DNA of 60,444 bases from Symbiodinium natans (GCA_905221605.1 CAJNDS010002639.1:1-60444); one strand, 5' to 3'; positions 33,824-45,639 are shown, numbered from the stretch's first letter. Made by a program: numbers and translations. The notes: generated by a model not told the origin, from the sequence alone.

Positions 33824-34022
33824 GGCTTTCTCGCAGAAGACGCATGGGTGTGGGGCTTGTAGACAACCTTAGGGTCAAGGAGGAATTAAGGATTATTAGG
33901 TACATAGGGATTCTGTCTTCTTGAGACGGACTGCAACGTTATGTTGTTGCGACTGCCACCGTGCGATGTTGTGTACTGTCTGACGCCAGTATGTGCACCT
34001 GCACCAAATTATTGTACTGCCA

Positions 34023-34390
34023 CCTCTAAGTGACCGACGGTCGCTGAGGTTTCTGCAGGCAACTTTGCCGCTAAATGGTACGTAAACTGTGCAAGCTCAA
34101 TGCATCTGACCGTTTCACGCATGTAGTTTAGGGCCATTTAGGCGGATGTGTGGCGTACTGGCAAAACTATGGGTAAAACTGCAGGCAGAGCCTAGCGAAC
34201 GCGTGGGATTTGGGCTGCAACGACGGCCACGGGCGCGAAAGGAATGGCACTGGATCTCGAACTCCAGCTTGCGGTACTGGGAGTTGCTCTTTGACACACC
34301 CGAGCGGGTGGTTACAGCACCCGTTGAAAGCTAAACAAGCAGATTCGAAGCAGCCAGCTCTCACAGTCGCATGATTTGCAGTGCTTCTCC
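34023..34390. repeat. Direct duplication, copy A
   Basis: Starts CACCTCTAAGTGACCGACGG and matches 34563 onward with few differences for the first 110 bp, then with substitutions and small indels. A minus-strand frame, VSKSN(S)xQYxKL, is shared by both copies (34115-34297 and 34657-34935) but diverges quickly, so a decayed gene fragment is possible. Confidence 0.8.
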
Positions 34391-34562
34391 AGGAGATCAG
34401 CGTCATAGAGTCTTCGTATAGCTACGTCGTCAGCTTCTTGCAGTATCGGCCTGTAAAACAGCCTCAAGCAAAACCCCGTGCCTGAAGTTGGGAGCTTTGT
34501 CTTGTCTCATCCATGCTAGCCCTGGGCTGGTCCCTGGGCAGAGCTTGGAATACGAATGCCGA

Positions 34563-34930
34563 CACCTCTAAGTGACCGACGGTCGCTGAGGTTTCTGCAG
34601 GCAACTTTGCCGCTCAATGGTACGTAAACTGTGCAAGCTCAATGCATCTGTCCGTTTCACGCATGTAGCTTGAGACCATTTAGCGGTGTTTTTGTTGGAT
34701 TGGTAAAACTGCTGGCAGAGCCTAGCGAACGCGTGGACTTGGGCTGCGACGATGGCCACTTGCGCAAAAGGGACCGCGCTGGATCTCCAATGCACACGAG
34801 CTTCAGGTACTGGCAGCTGCTCTTTGAAACACGCGAGTGGCTGGTCACAGCACTCGTTGACAGCAAGCAAGCAGGTTTTACCAGTTGCATGATTTTTATT
34901 GTTTCTTTCTTGGAGAATCCGGCCCGAAAC
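34563..34930. repeat. Direct duplication, copy B
   Basis: Second copy, offset 540 bp from copy A. The 170 bp between copies are unrelated to the repeat. Confidence 0.8.
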
Positions 34931-36555
34931 GACATCTATTGTTCCAGCCATCCTCCTCCCCCACCCAGACACAGTCCACGCACACGAGCCGCAATCGTCC
35001 TCCTAGAAGCGCGTGCATGCCGGCAGGGCCAAGATGGGCGACGGGCAGCGTCTAAAATAAAGTTTGCAAGTCTAGCCTCGAAGCCTTCAAATTGGAAGTT
35101 CATGTAAAGTTCTCTGGCCAAGATGGCAGATGCAGGCCTAGAGCACATCGCTTGCTCAGGGCCTAGTTGGTTATCTCAATCTCTTCCTTCTCGACGCACG
35201 GAGAAGGCCAGAAAATGCAGGTTCTGGACATTTGGCAGTATTTCAATGTATCTCATAAATGGCTTGGATATTCCGATTAAGTTCGCAGGCGAGGAGGTCA
35301 AAGCACTAAAATGCAGACCAGTGAGGCTGCGGCTCAGAAACCTACTCCCACCAAGTCACAAACCCAATGGCTCTAGTCATAGAGCATGGCGCAGCAATTA
35401 CTGCTCTTGACATGAACTCGGGCCGCAATGCTTAGCCCAAGTGAGCCGCTTCGCTAGACCGAGTTATGTTAAATGGCTGCGCCCACAGGCGGGCATGTTT
35501 GCACCAGCCAGAAAGCACCAATGTACTGTCATTTACCAATGTTAGCAATGTTGCGGAGAGGCCCCTCCATCCCCCTTGCGGATTCAGCCTTTTTCAGCCT
35601 TCCTTCGCACCATTAGCACATACCACTAGCACAAATTTCCAGCGTGAAGCAATTCCGAGACGGTCAGGCGCTCACGCTGGGCCCATGGGTCGTGGTGGGT
35701 TTAGGTGTGGAGGACGGCTTTAGGGGCTAGGCCAAAAGAACCTGAAGGACAAAACGAAGAACCCCGGAGCCAGGGACCAAGGAGTTGTCTGAGATGTGGG
35801 GGGTTTCCTTTTGCGAAAATGCTCTTTCCTGTTAGATAATCTAGTATATATGTGTATATAAGAGTATACACTATACACGAAATATTACATGCCAAGACTA
35901 CATGGTTTAAGGGTGTAGGGTTTTCAGGGTGCTCTAAGTGGCTGCGAAGTTCGTATGTGACATCAGCTCAGAAGGGTACCAAAGGCTACTTTTTCAAAAG
36001 GGTGATCGGGTTGCAGAATAATTACTGCCTGTTATAGTGGAATGTAGTATGTCAGAGTATATGGTATATGGACTGTAAACTTTGAGGTTTGACTTCAGAG
36101 ATTTGTCGGGTTGGGCTTCAGTACAGTGGAGGCGGAGATCACCAGATCCAGTCATGCATGTGTGTTATAACAAAAACAACTGCAAAAAGCAACAAATAAC
36201 ACCTTGTGGCAGTACTCACAATAGCAATCTCAACATGTCCAAAACGACGTTCATTATTCAGTTTAGGGAAGGTGTACTATGACCTGCCAAGACTTGTATC
36301 TGGTGTGTTTTGCAGCGCACGGTCCTCGGGTGTAGGGTCTTGTCGTGTACAGCAGAGCTTTGCATGGCATATGGTAGAAGAGGTCGGGGGGGCTAATCAT
36401 CACGTTTGCCAATACGTGGAGCTAAATGCGTTGTACTGTGCATTTGCGGCGTGGTTTGGGGTTATGTTGCTGCAAGTTGCGCGCTGGAAAGTTTGCTCCT
36501 GCAGCTCAACTTCAGTGGCTCGGGGTGACTCCACAGCCTCTGACTCTTTTGCGTC
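34931..36555. other. Stretch without a firm gene
   Basis: A 95-codon + strand ORF at 35123-35410 (ATG after AAG, containing INGLDIPIKFAGEEVKALK) has protein-like composition but no splice partners. The rest is AT-richer, telomere-poor DNA. Confidence 0.4.
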
Positions 36556-36700
36556 ATGGCGTACCGTGGAGCGACCCTCGTGGCCCTTGTGATCTTGCTT
36601 CGCATCCGCGTGTGGGGCTACAAGGTCTATGCCAATTCGACTAATGAAGCAATCCATGCTACGCTGAGCTTCTGTCAGGTTCAGACGCAACTGGGCTGCT
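36556..36700 (+). CDS. Unknown protein, first exon with N-terminal hydrophobic segment
   Basis: ATG at 36556 opens a GC-rich frame: MAYRGATLVALVILLRIRVW, then GYKVYANSTNEAIHATLSF, with a stop at 36703. Residues 6-16 could be a signal peptide or membrane anchor. A GA donor inside the frame (..ACGCT|GAGCTT) would join in phase to the exon at 36779. An overlapping minus-strand ORF (36400-36738) also looks protein-like, so the strand is not certain. Confidence 0.4.
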
Positions 36701-36778
36701 TCTAAGGAACCCAGATTAAGTCGAGAAAGCAGAACCATAGACTTGCAGATTTTGCTTGTGTTCTGTACGCTTAACGAG

Positions 36779-36924
36779 GACGGCAGGCAGCGACACGTCC
36801 TGTGCGAAGATCCTCGAGCAGTACAAATGCTTTGCCACGTGGGAGAGCATCTGTCCCGGGGTAGATCACCCGCTCGGAGTCAAGTACAACAGATGGACCC
36901 TCGTCTTTTGGTTTCCTACAACAG
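36779..36924 (+). CDS. Exon of unknown gene (Trp-rich)
   Basis: ACGAG|G acceptor; frame TAGSDTSCAKILEQYKCFAT, then WESICPGVDHPLGVKYNRW and TLVFWFPTT. GC3 is about 70 percent, against about half in the competing open frame. The 3' end is not fixed. Confidence 0.5.
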
Positions 36925-37974
36925 ATGTTGCATTAATATTGTTGGAGACATGAGGGAAGCTTGTTTCGAGAAATGCCAGCTTTTCAATTATCTTGAAATA
37001 GATTGCTGTCCTTGCCACAAACAGTTCACTGAGCCAGAACCATCAAAGTTTCAGGAGCGCAGTGCCGCCAGATTCCCGCCAGATTCCACAGCCTTGAAGA
37101 TACGCCGGACCCATTGACGCTAACTCCTCGAGCCCGAATATGTGATTCCCAAACGCCCCCTGGCCTGAAGGACCTTCACATGGCCCTGAACCGCCTACCA
37201 CTTGGTGTTTAAGGCTTCATCCTGAAAGCAGTGCCCAGAGCCTAATACCCCATCAGCACGGAACTGAAGTATGGCAGGGCTTCTGCGTATGGTTTAACTA
37301 GTATGTGCCATAGTGAGTCTCTTGGAAACTGCAAAAAAACTCCAAACTTGTATCTAAGGACTGTGGCGCAGTTCTGCCAAAAAGGGTGCGAAGGGAAGGA
37401 GGGAGAGCCCTCGGGCCTTCGAAAGGCCGGAGACCAGCTCCGTCAGCTGAGTTCAATTATTATATGGGGGGAAGAACTAAGTACTCTCATCTTAGAATCC
37501 AGGTCGTGCTTGCAACAAGAATCGCGTTAATACTTCTTCTGTTCAGGTGGTCGTGCGGCACTCAGAATGGTGAACGTGCTTTGAAAATGATATTGGTCAT
37601 GCATATGAGAAATCCTTTATCAGGCCTTGTTTGGGGTCTCTAAACCCACAACCCTGGCCCGTGGTTTGAGACCTAATATCGCTGAAACGTATTGTGGCCC
37701 CCAAGTTTCCCTGGCGTCAGATGGAGTTTTATCTTCTTGCGTAACCGCAAGCTGCAAGAGTTCAACTGTACCTGCCGCTGCTACTACTTGTAGTGTTCCC
37801 GCCGCTAAACAGCCGTGCACTTCACAGTGTGCCGAGACACGTGGGAGCTTCTCAACCATGCCTCTGGATACAGCCCTAAAATCCCCGACCTTCAGGTTTA
37901 AGGTTTTGGGATTAGAAGTGCGGGTTGAGGGTTTCGGGGCTGGAAATACAATGGAAAATTGGGCGATACACGAG

Positions 37975-38173
37975 GGATTGCATGCAGAATCGCAAAAGCA
38001 ATAGAAGCCAGAGGCACTGTGGGGTTTTATTGGGTTGTCTACACGGACAGGAAAACAGGAGATTTTTACAGAGCATTAACATGTGTCGATGCCCCCATGA
38101 AGGTTCCCCTCTCGGAGATCGGCGACAATTTCCACTTTCCAGAGAGCGGAAAGGAGAAGATCACCTGTTTCTT
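37975..38173 (+). CDS. Exon of unknown gene, penultimate
   Basis: CACGAG|G acceptor; frame IACRIAKAIEARGTVGFYWV, then VYTDRKTGDFYRALTCVDAP and MKVPLSEIGDNFHFPESGK. A GT donor (GTCCTG) leaves TT, giving Phe-Asp with the next exon; a later GT (38185) is the alternative. No family recognised. Probably belongs with 36556-38710. Confidence 0.6.
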
Positions 38174-38334
38174 GTCCTGGAGTACAGGTTGTCTCCTAAT
38201 CGGCTTAAACCCCAAACTTCAAGCCCCAACTCCTAAACCCGAAGTGTAAAGGGCCCCCTCCTTGGACGATGCTTGCTATGAAACCTTTGTGGTGTGAACC
38301 CTTCACCCCGCGGTTTGAGGTTCAACAAGAAAAA

Positions 38335-38585
38335 GTGGTGGTGGTGCTGGTGCTGGTGCTGGTGCTGGTGCTGGTGCTGCTGGGGCTGCTGGTGTTGCTG
38401 GTGTTGCTGGTGTTGCTGGTGTTGCTGGTGTTGCTCGTGTTGCTCGTGTTGCTCGTGTTGCTCGTGTTGCTCGTGTTGCTCGTGTTGCTCGTGTTGCTGG
38501 TGTTGCTGGTGTTGCTGGTGTTGCTGGTGTTGCTGGTGTTGCTGGTGTTGCTGGTGTTGCTGGTGTTGCTGGTGTTGCTGGTGTG
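38335..38585 (+). repeat. (GTGCTG)n then (GTGTTGCTG)n microsatellite
   Basis: Hexamer then nonamer repeat with a central GTGTTGCTC variant block (38432-38493). It lies in the intron before the last exon of the 36.6-38.7 kb gene. Confidence 0.95.
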
Positions 38586-38616
38586 ATGATAGTGTCTTTT
38601 TGAGTGGTGAGTGCAG

Positions 38617-38710
38617 GTTTGACGAAGCTGGTGAGTCAGGCGCCTCTGCTTACAAGCAAAAGTTTCAAGAACAGATCGCAAGCAACTGGAGTGGCAAGAG
38701 TACGAAATAG
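38617..38710 (+). CDS. Last exon of unknown gene
   Basis: GTGCAG|G acceptor; reads FDEAGESGASAYKQKFQEQI, then ASNWSGKSTK and TAG. A soluble helical tail, in phase with 37975-38173 through the GTCCTG donor. Confidence 0.55.
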
Positions 38711-39049
38711 TGTTTGTGGTAGTAGCAGGATAATCATGGTAATCAAGCGACAACATGACTCAAATGTTCAAATAGTAGTCGTAACCCTATTCACAGTGCT
38801 GGCAGCCTGGACAACAACGCCCACATGCCGGATTGGTCGCAGAGTTAAACACAACAGGTACACAAGTCGAAAGTGCAAGCAGCGAGTCCGCCCCTGGCCT
38901 CTTCAGCCCAAGCCCTATCAGAGAAACTACCGCACAAAATCTACCACCTTTGATGCTGTTTGGATTTACCAGAAGCCCACTTGAGAGAGAACCCTAGACC
39001 CTCAACCCCACTTAGGGATGACCTTCTGCACGCAGCACCAATTCTTTAG

Positions 39050-39121
39050 GGAGCATAGGTGCACGGAGCAATTTGAGAGCCAGGCTAGGCAAACTATCTT
39101 TGAAGACCGGGATTACATAAG
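39050..39121 (+). CDS. Exon of unknown gene (acidic, helical)
   Basis: CTTTAG|G acceptor; reads EHRCTEQFESQARQTIFEDR then DYI plus AG; GT donor (GTGCAT), phase 2. Charged helical composition. Confidence 0.55.
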
Positions 39122-39974
39122 GTGCATATTGGTAGGTTTTTGAAGGCTTTTAGTTTTCCCTTGGCTGGGTGCCAAGGCCCAAAAGCATTGCTACTGAACT
39201 GTCACCACGATAGACAGGCCGAAGCAGCTGGCGATGAGAAGAAGGACGGATTTTCACGGGTGCTCCACATTCGATCACTACAATTTCTTAAGGTTTTCTA
39301 GGCTTATGCTGGGGTCAGATTGTAAGCCATTAGGGTTTATGCAAGGTGCCCATCTGCACAGATCGCCAGTCTAGTCAGGGTCTCGTCGAGCACCTGCCGA
39401 CCAATCGTAGCAGAGGCTCCACTGACGTGGGCAGCCTCACAAAACTCAAACAATTCCAATAGAGGGGTTTAAAGTATAGAGGTTGTTAGTAGAGTCAGTA
39501 CTAACAGTTGTTGTCGTAAGTCGTCAGTGTGACAACGCAAACACAGTAGGCCGGCGATGCGATGCAGATTCCGGTGTTGCATCGTGTGAAAAGCAGAAAA
39601 TGAGATGGGTCTTCTGGCGAAGTGCTTGTATCGCCCTCGAAACGCCACCCTGAATCACAACGAAACCTGCGGGTTGGGGGCCAGGCCCCAACTCCTCTCA
39701 GTGTGGAGGGGGATCAATAATTGCGGATCAATAATTGGAATTGGTTGCATTGCAGGGCCTCAACATACGACAAACAATCCTCATTATAAGGCCATCGCGA
39801 TTCAGAACCCCTAACTGTTGGAAATTATTTGGGGGGAGGGGGGAGGGGGGGAGGGGGGGGTGGGTCCAAGCTGCAATTCGAGTAGCAACGATTAAACAAA
39901 GGAACAGCCGTGGCAGATTCCTCCCAAGCAGCCCCAAAAATGCGCCCTATAAAGCCAAAACCCAGATCTGCCAG

Positions 39975-40040
39975 GAGGAAATCTGGCGCAAACTCCTGAA
40001 GGCCGAAATGGCGTTGGAGTTGGAGAAGCCCGGACAATAA
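39975..40040 (+). CDS. Last exon of unknown gene
   Basis: TGCCAG|G acceptor; reads EEIWRKLLKAEMALELEKPG then Q and TAA. Its helical style matches 39050-39121, and the two may be one gene with an unseen exon between. The stop is followed by GGGCTTAGGG. Confidence 0.5.
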   Translation, partial: EEIWRKLLKAEMALELEKPGQ

Positions 40041-40818
40041 GGGCTTAGGGTTGAAGCACAGGAGTGGTTTTTTGTTTCGACTAAGCGAACACCCATGCTT
40101 CGGGGCTCAGGCCCTCGAGTCGAAGAGTTAGGATGTACCACGTAGGGTGTGAACCCCAAAAGGGACCGCCCATAGTTCCTACATGTTTACTATATACCCC
40201 TCAGGCCCATGCTGGGTTAAGACTTTCGTTTCGGTGGATCCTGTACAGGGACACTCAAATCCCTACACTGCACCCCCAGCAGGGCTTTCGCTGGTTTGTA
40301 GGCTGTTTGCATATTTGTTATGAACATGAGGTTTATTCTGATTACGGCTGTAGCCAGTTTGCAATCATGACTTGACAAGAATTAGTTCCTCGTGTGCCAA
40401 ACATGTCCCTCGGGCACCTAAACACCTACTATCCCTCAAACCTAAACCCCAAATCCGTCAAATCCGTTGGCCCCTCTCCTCGACCCTAAAGGCCCTAAAC
40501 CCTGACCTATAAGCCTTGTCATGCCTCGCCCCCCTGTTGTGAAGAAGGCACTCCCCTTAAAACCTGCCAGTCCCCCAAGACTTGACAAGTTACTCGTAAG
40601 AATCATCTTAAAACGGAGGTGGAGTACATCAAGAGAATTGCTAGTAAAACATTGAGAACAAGAGCGGTGATGATAGCAAAAATAATCAGCATGACCATCA
40701 TAATCGCCGCAGTACTCGTATAAACAGCGCGAGTAGTAGTGGCAGTAGCAATGGTGTTAGTAGCAGCAGTGGCAGTGACCACTGGCAGAGCCGGAGTAAT
40801 GGTAATATCTTCCTTCAG

Positions 40819-40900
40819 GAAAATTGCCGAGATGGACCACTATGACAAAGAAGATGCAGCTCAAGTCAAGGTTGTCGGTTTGGAGGTGGCAGAAGAGCAG
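40819..40900 (+). CDS. Coiled-coil protein, exon A
   Basis: CTTCAG|G acceptor; reads KIAEMDHYDKEDAAQVKVVG then LEVAEEQ; donor GTGGGG, phase 0. The following intron begins with TTTAGGG-like DNA and ends with CCCTATTGATCCAG. Confidence 0.65.
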
Positions 40901-41995
40901 GTGGGGTGGGGTGGGCTTAGAGTTCTTGGGTTTACGGTTTGTTCGTTTTAGGGTTCAGGGTGTTTGTTTTTTTTTTTTTTTTTTTTCCGGTTTGTTGTTT
41001 CCAGTTGGCTTTCAGCATGTACTTGGTTCAACAAGTCGGGTTAATAATTTAGCCGTGCCGATTTGCAGATGTTTTTTGCCTAGCATTCTAAAAGAAACCG
41101 GACTCAGAAATCATGATCTCCCTTGCAATTCATCGGGGATCATTGAGGACCCCTGATTAGGGAATGTGCTTTGAGGTCCGTACTTTCCACGAGCGCATGT
41201 AGGAAGGATCCTCACGCAGGCCTTGTTTGGGTGGATGTGCCCTGCGGACCCACAACGAAGTTGCGCTGTTTCCATACTTAACTGCACTGTACATGCCGTG
41301 CAGCGCCATGCTATCACTATTGTTGTTCGCTACCACTGCTGCCACTTAGAGTGCGCGATGCTACTATGCCTCACTACACTGCACTGTGTGGTATGTACTT
41401 TTCCGCGCTTTACTATGTTGCGTCAGAGGGTAGTTTGTACTTCAGTCTACTCTACTTTAAGAAACACTATCGCCACCTAAGATAAGTTTACACGGAAGCC
41501 TGTCAGCTTGCGAATGCTGTTGCGCACTTCAACACTCATGGTACCCATACCCGAAATCTTGCAACCCTGGTTGTAGACCCTGAACCCTGACAGGGACCCC
41601 TAGTTCTAGGCAACGATAGATGCTATAATCCGTAGAACCATCCCCTTCTTATTTTTTGACCCTCCCAGTTGCGGGGATTAGGGTCTCCTAAACTAAACAG
41701 AAGGACATGTCATTCAGGAGGGTTCAAGCTTGGGAGTTTTGGGTATAGGTGGGGTATAGGCTTTGTAAACTCCAGGGCTTTGGGACTTTCAGGTTTGCTT
41801 TCCCCGCGTGGCATGCTCTGTATATGGGAGCATCTCAAAAAAAGGGTCCATTTTCTGGGCTCCCGACAACAGGCTCATCAATGTGTGTAGTTAAATATGT
41901 GCCCTGTTGGTTTTGCTTAAGCTGACCCACCTATTTGACCGTGAGACGCACCGAGACGAACCCTCGAAACTCTAGCATAAACCCTATTGATCCAG

Positions 41996-42045
41996 GTCAA
42001 GGAGGACTTCGACCAGGAGACCAATCAAGTTCTGGAAAAGGTTCA
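41996..42045 (+). CDS. Coiled-coil protein, exon B
   Basis: ATCCAG|G acceptor; reads VKEDFDQETNQVLEKV plus CA; donor GCTTCT. It joins in frame to exon C, giving LEKVQLSDAEIQKYIAALEE. Confidence 0.75.
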
Positions 42046-42195
42046 GCTTCTTAGCCCAGTGATGCAAAACTTCCGTTTTGATGCTCCTTTTTGGGTCCGA
42101 GTATGGTGCCGCACTGCAAAGAGATCCTATAAGATAAAGAGTTGTAATTGCCCAAATATGCTTACTGAGCTACAGGCCCCAAAAACTAAACCCAG

Positions 42196-42241
42196 GCTTT
42201 CGGATGCTGAGATCCAGAAGTACATCGCAGCCCTGGAGGAG
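42196..42241 (+). CDS. Coiled-coil protein, exon C
   Basis: CCCAG|G acceptor; reads LSDAEIQKYIAALEE; donor GCAAGC (GC), phase 0. Heptad-like hydrophobic spacing. Confidence 0.75.
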
Positions 42242-42617
42242 GCAAGCGGCCCGCAAAGCCAGAGTTCTCATTGAAGTACTAGGGTTATCAGGGTTTATGG
42301 GTTTAGGGAGTAGGGTTTAGGGTATTATCGCGCTTTGTCATCAGCATGGCTGGCGTTATCGTGTTTGCTGTTGTTGCTTCTTGATAGTGCTCATGGGACC
42401 ACTGTCATTGGTATTGGGGTTGTTTTGTGAACTTTCTGAAGTTAGGGTCTTTAGTCGCGTCATCAATAGCATTACCGCTGTGATTCAGCTCTTTCAGTTC
42501 TGTCAGTATGACCTTGGTGTTGCTAATACTCCGGGTCACGTCATGGCAGTGCACCCTGGAGCGCTACTCTTGGGTGGGTTCGTGGGTGTTGCGCAGAACC
42601 TGCGCGCGAGTTTGGAG

Positions 42618-42618
42618 C

Positions 42619-42717
<99 letters not shown>

Positions 42718-42718
42718 T

Positions 42719-42778
<60 letters not shown>

Positions 42779-42832
42779 GACGACGACGGTGACGACGACG
42801 ACGACGACGACCACGACGGCAGCGACTACTAA
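42618..42832 (+). repeat. (CTA)n then (CGA)n trinucleotide repeat
   Basis: About 160 bp of CTA/ACT with single interruptions, then about 55 bp of CGA-type repeat. It sits in the intron between coiled-coil exons C and D. The poly-Thr/poly-Leu ORFs are artefacts. Confidence 0.95.
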
Positions 42833-43046
42833 TCGTACTGCTACCAGCACAACGACCACCACCATCGCTGCCACCACAGCTGCCGCTACTTCTGTGCTGA
42901 GAATCTTACAACCGCAGCAGTAGCCTTCAGGATCGCGTTTCGTGAGAATGATAGCAAAGAACCATGAGACTTTTGTGCGATGCAGCTGCTATTGAAAAGT
43001 TGCAACCACCTGCGGTGATGAAATAGATGCAGACATCGTGGCGGAG

Positions 43047-43120
43047 GATGAGGCGATGCTTCTCAAGCAGCAGGAGACTAGGGCCACGAGGGAACATTCT
43101 CGGACTTCAGTGGCTCAAAT
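43047..43120 (+). CDS. Coiled-coil protein, exon D (3' end uncertain)
   Basis: GCGGAG|G acceptor; reads DEAMLLKQQETRATREHSRT then SVAQ, phase 0 from exon C. The donor was not identified. Confidence 0.5.
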
Positions 43121-43446
43121 GCGCGAGTTACCGGGGGGATCGCGGTGTCAGAGGGTTGAATTTGAGATGTGTTGCTAGAGATCAGGTTAAATTGAGGATG
43201 CTTCGAGCTTCCGACCGCTTTTTGGCCATCCGCCAGGTCGCTAACGGGCAGGGGTGTATGGCGGTCCTGCGCGCGTTATCCACATCAGCAAAAGTTAAAG
43301 CGGTAAGAGGGCAACGGCCGTGATCAGAATAACATGATGCAGGGAGCCTTAGGCCCTCGTTCCTCCAATCTATACCCCAAAAGCCTCAAACATTACTTGC
43401 TAAGGGCTTAAGGCTTCAACTTTAGCATCTTCGGTTGAGGGTTGAG

Positions 43447-43544
43447 GGCTTGCAAGCCCAAGCGGAGGAGAAGCGTGGTTCCCGTACCGAAGGCGAAATT
43501 CACCAGATTGTTGAGGAGATGGAACCTGCGACAAATTGGTACAG
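43447..43544 (+). CDS. Coiled-coil protein, exon E
   Basis: TTGAG|G acceptor; reads GLQAQAEEKRGSRTEGEIHQ then IVEEMEPATNWY plus AG; GT donor (GTCACT). A second AG|G inside (GCGGAG|G) could be the true start. Exons A-E together suggest a long cytoplasmic helical protein, family unknown. Confidence 0.6.
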
Positions 43545-43765
43545 GTCACTGCTGTTTCTGGGTTGATTTTGGTGTTAGTGTTGGAGTGGCTGGGTTTCAT
43601 CTTGATTTGTCTTTCACATGTCTCCTTGTGTTTGCTGTTGCTGGCTGTTGCTGCTTGTCGTTGTGGTTGTGGTTGTGATTGTTGTTGTTGTTGTTGTTGA
43701 GATCTGCCGGGCTTTGAACAGGTTTGTGACATTCGACTGAAATTGTAAGAATTAAGAAGTCAAAC

Positions 43766-44116
43766 ATGAATTTCCTTTCGAAGGATTATGCCACAGGGCA
43801 GAAGCGGCCGGTCAGACACGCAATTAGTGCACCTCCCATCCTACATACTGAGGATTATCTGGAAAAGAAGTGCAATGTGGATACCATGCACCTAGACCAC
43901 TTTCTGAACAAGCTGTACGCGACATGGCTGCACCGGCGGGGTAATGACTTGTTGTTAAGAACCGTCGCTAGCGATGCGCTCGCGATAAGTGGCCTCATTT
44001 TGGGTCCCTGGAAAAAAGAGTTTTCTAGGTTTCTTGGTAACATTTTGAGAAATGCCCTCGTTGTCAAGTGGCACGAATGGGCAGAAGGTCGACCTTTCAG
44101 TGAAAGTTTGTACTGA
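43766..44116 (+). CDS. ORF of 116 codons, unknown
   Basis: ATG-initiated and without obvious low complexity: contains GQKRPVRHAISAPPILHTED and DHFLNKLYATWLHRRGND. It may be an intronless small gene or an exon with internal splice sites. A shorter minus-strand ORF overlaps. No family recognised. Confidence 0.35.
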   Translation: MNFLSKDYATGQKRPVRHAISAPPILHTEDYLEKKCNVDTMHLDHFLNKLYATWLHRRGNDLLLRTVASDALAISGLILGPWKKEFSRFLGNILRNALVVKWHEWAEGRPFSESLY

Positions 44117-44726
44117 AATGGCTTGAACGGTCAGGTTGGTGAATCCGGTTGTTGGGCACAACAGTAGCCGTAACAGGTGATAGTGGAGGGGTTGGAATTT
44201 TCGAGGGATGTGGATCAAGAAAATCAAACAAGTATCCAAACTAGTCATATAAAGCTCAGCTCACAAACATATCAAATGAGGATCAAACAAAAAGCAAAAT
44301 CGGCAGAAGGAAGGAAGGAATCGGGGACGCAGGAAGGAACGAAGGGAGGGAGGAAGGAAGGAAGAAAGGACAAGGAGAAGTTGGGTGCGTGGCAAATTCT
44401 GCACCCTGTAGAAAAAGATGTTGGCTGTGGCAAGCCCGACTTCAGCCTAAAGGAGCCCAAAAGGAGATGTTGGCTTTAAACGAGATGTGGGCTGTGGCAA
44501 GTCCTAAACCCAAAAAGGAGATGAACCTGTGCACTGGAGACACAGCGGCCGGATGCACCGCGGTGGGAGCGATGAAACGAGATTCAGGAACCCTTGGGTC
44601 GGCTGCAGACGATGACTCTTCGAGAAGGATATGAGAGCATTGCGAGGCTATAGGCATGCCTAGTGGAAGCAGCGAGCAGGTAGCGAATGACAGAGTGAAT
44701 CCAACCCTCGAGACGCATCACTAAAT

Positions 44727-45049
44727 ATGGGCAACGTTGCAAACGAAATGAGGAGCATAGAGTGGGGAGAACCTGGCGTGAGCTTTGGCATAGACACGCG
44801 TAGACAGGAAGACAATGCCCCAGCGATGCAGGCACTGGCAGAAATAGGTCGTTGGCGTCGGATAGAGATGCGAGTGCTGTACTTGATGGCCCTCCTGGGT
44901 TGTCGGCGCTTGAAGATAGAGATGACATCACGAGTGACGTCCAAGAGCACGTGGTCAGAGACTCACCTGGATCCTCGTTCAACAGTTTCACCAGGGATGA
45001 CAGCTGGCTAAAAATGACAGGGCCGCTACAAGATGAGTACGAACAATGA
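44727..45049 (+). CDS. Overlapping + strand ORFs, possible exon pair
   Basis: One frame starts MGNVANEMRSIEWGEPGVSF; another is better toward the end (SALEDRDDITSDVQEHVVRD, stop at 45047). The switch between frames suggests a hidden intron or a frameshift. Upstream, 44393-44520 holds a short internal duplication (GATG[TT]GGCTGTGGCAAG words). Confidence 0.3.
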
Positions 45050-45507
45050 AACCGTGTGCGATCAAATCAAACATGTTATTCTACCAACTTTCTTGAAATG
45101 TGACTTAGTCTGATTTTTATGAATCATAGTAACTGGCACAAGACCCCGGCAGTCGAAGTGTGCATGACCTGTTTTGGCGTAAACCATGCGTAAACCCAAA
45201 CCCCTTGAACCTGATTGTGAGTTAAGCAAGAAAAGCCCGGCTGCCGAGTGACATTCAATAGCACCGCAGCTGGTAGAACCCCTGGCTGCCGCATCCTGGC
45301 CGGGTTGCTAAGACGAGTCTACAACGCAGCCAAAGTCTGAAACCGCTTTGTCAACAGCGAGTACACGAACGGGCAATTTCAAGCCCTGCGTTCGGCATCT
45401 TACATATGGGCAGGATTTCCAGCGGCACCCCTTCTTCAGAAACCCCACAATGCTCGTACGTGTGTCATATTGTTACTGCCGTTCTTCTAGCCTCGCAAGT
45501 ATCGCAG

Positions 45508-45639
45508 GTGAAGGAAAGTGCTGTGGCCTGCAAAAGAGCCTTTGATTACTTCAGGGTTCAATGGTGTGATGCAGTATCGGGCCTTTCTATGTTCATGTTC
45601 TGGTTGTTTTCGCGGGTCGGAGTTGGCACAAGGCAGGAT
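45508..45639 (+). CDS. Exon of unknown gene with a membrane-like segment
   Basis: ATCGCAG|G acceptor; reads VKESAVACKRAFDYFRVQWC then DAVSGLSMFMFWLFSRVGV; donor GTAAGG. GLSMFMFWLF is hydrophobic enough for part of a membrane helix. Partner exons not found. Confidence 0.45.

Noticed and set aside
36400-36738. Minus-strand 112-codon ORF
   Set aside because: Protein-like, but the + strand ATG frame and following exons fit the local gene direction better. Kept as an open conflict rather than annotated.
42381-42923. 180-codon ORF rich in Thr
   Set aside because: Composed of the CTA/CGA repeat inside an intron.
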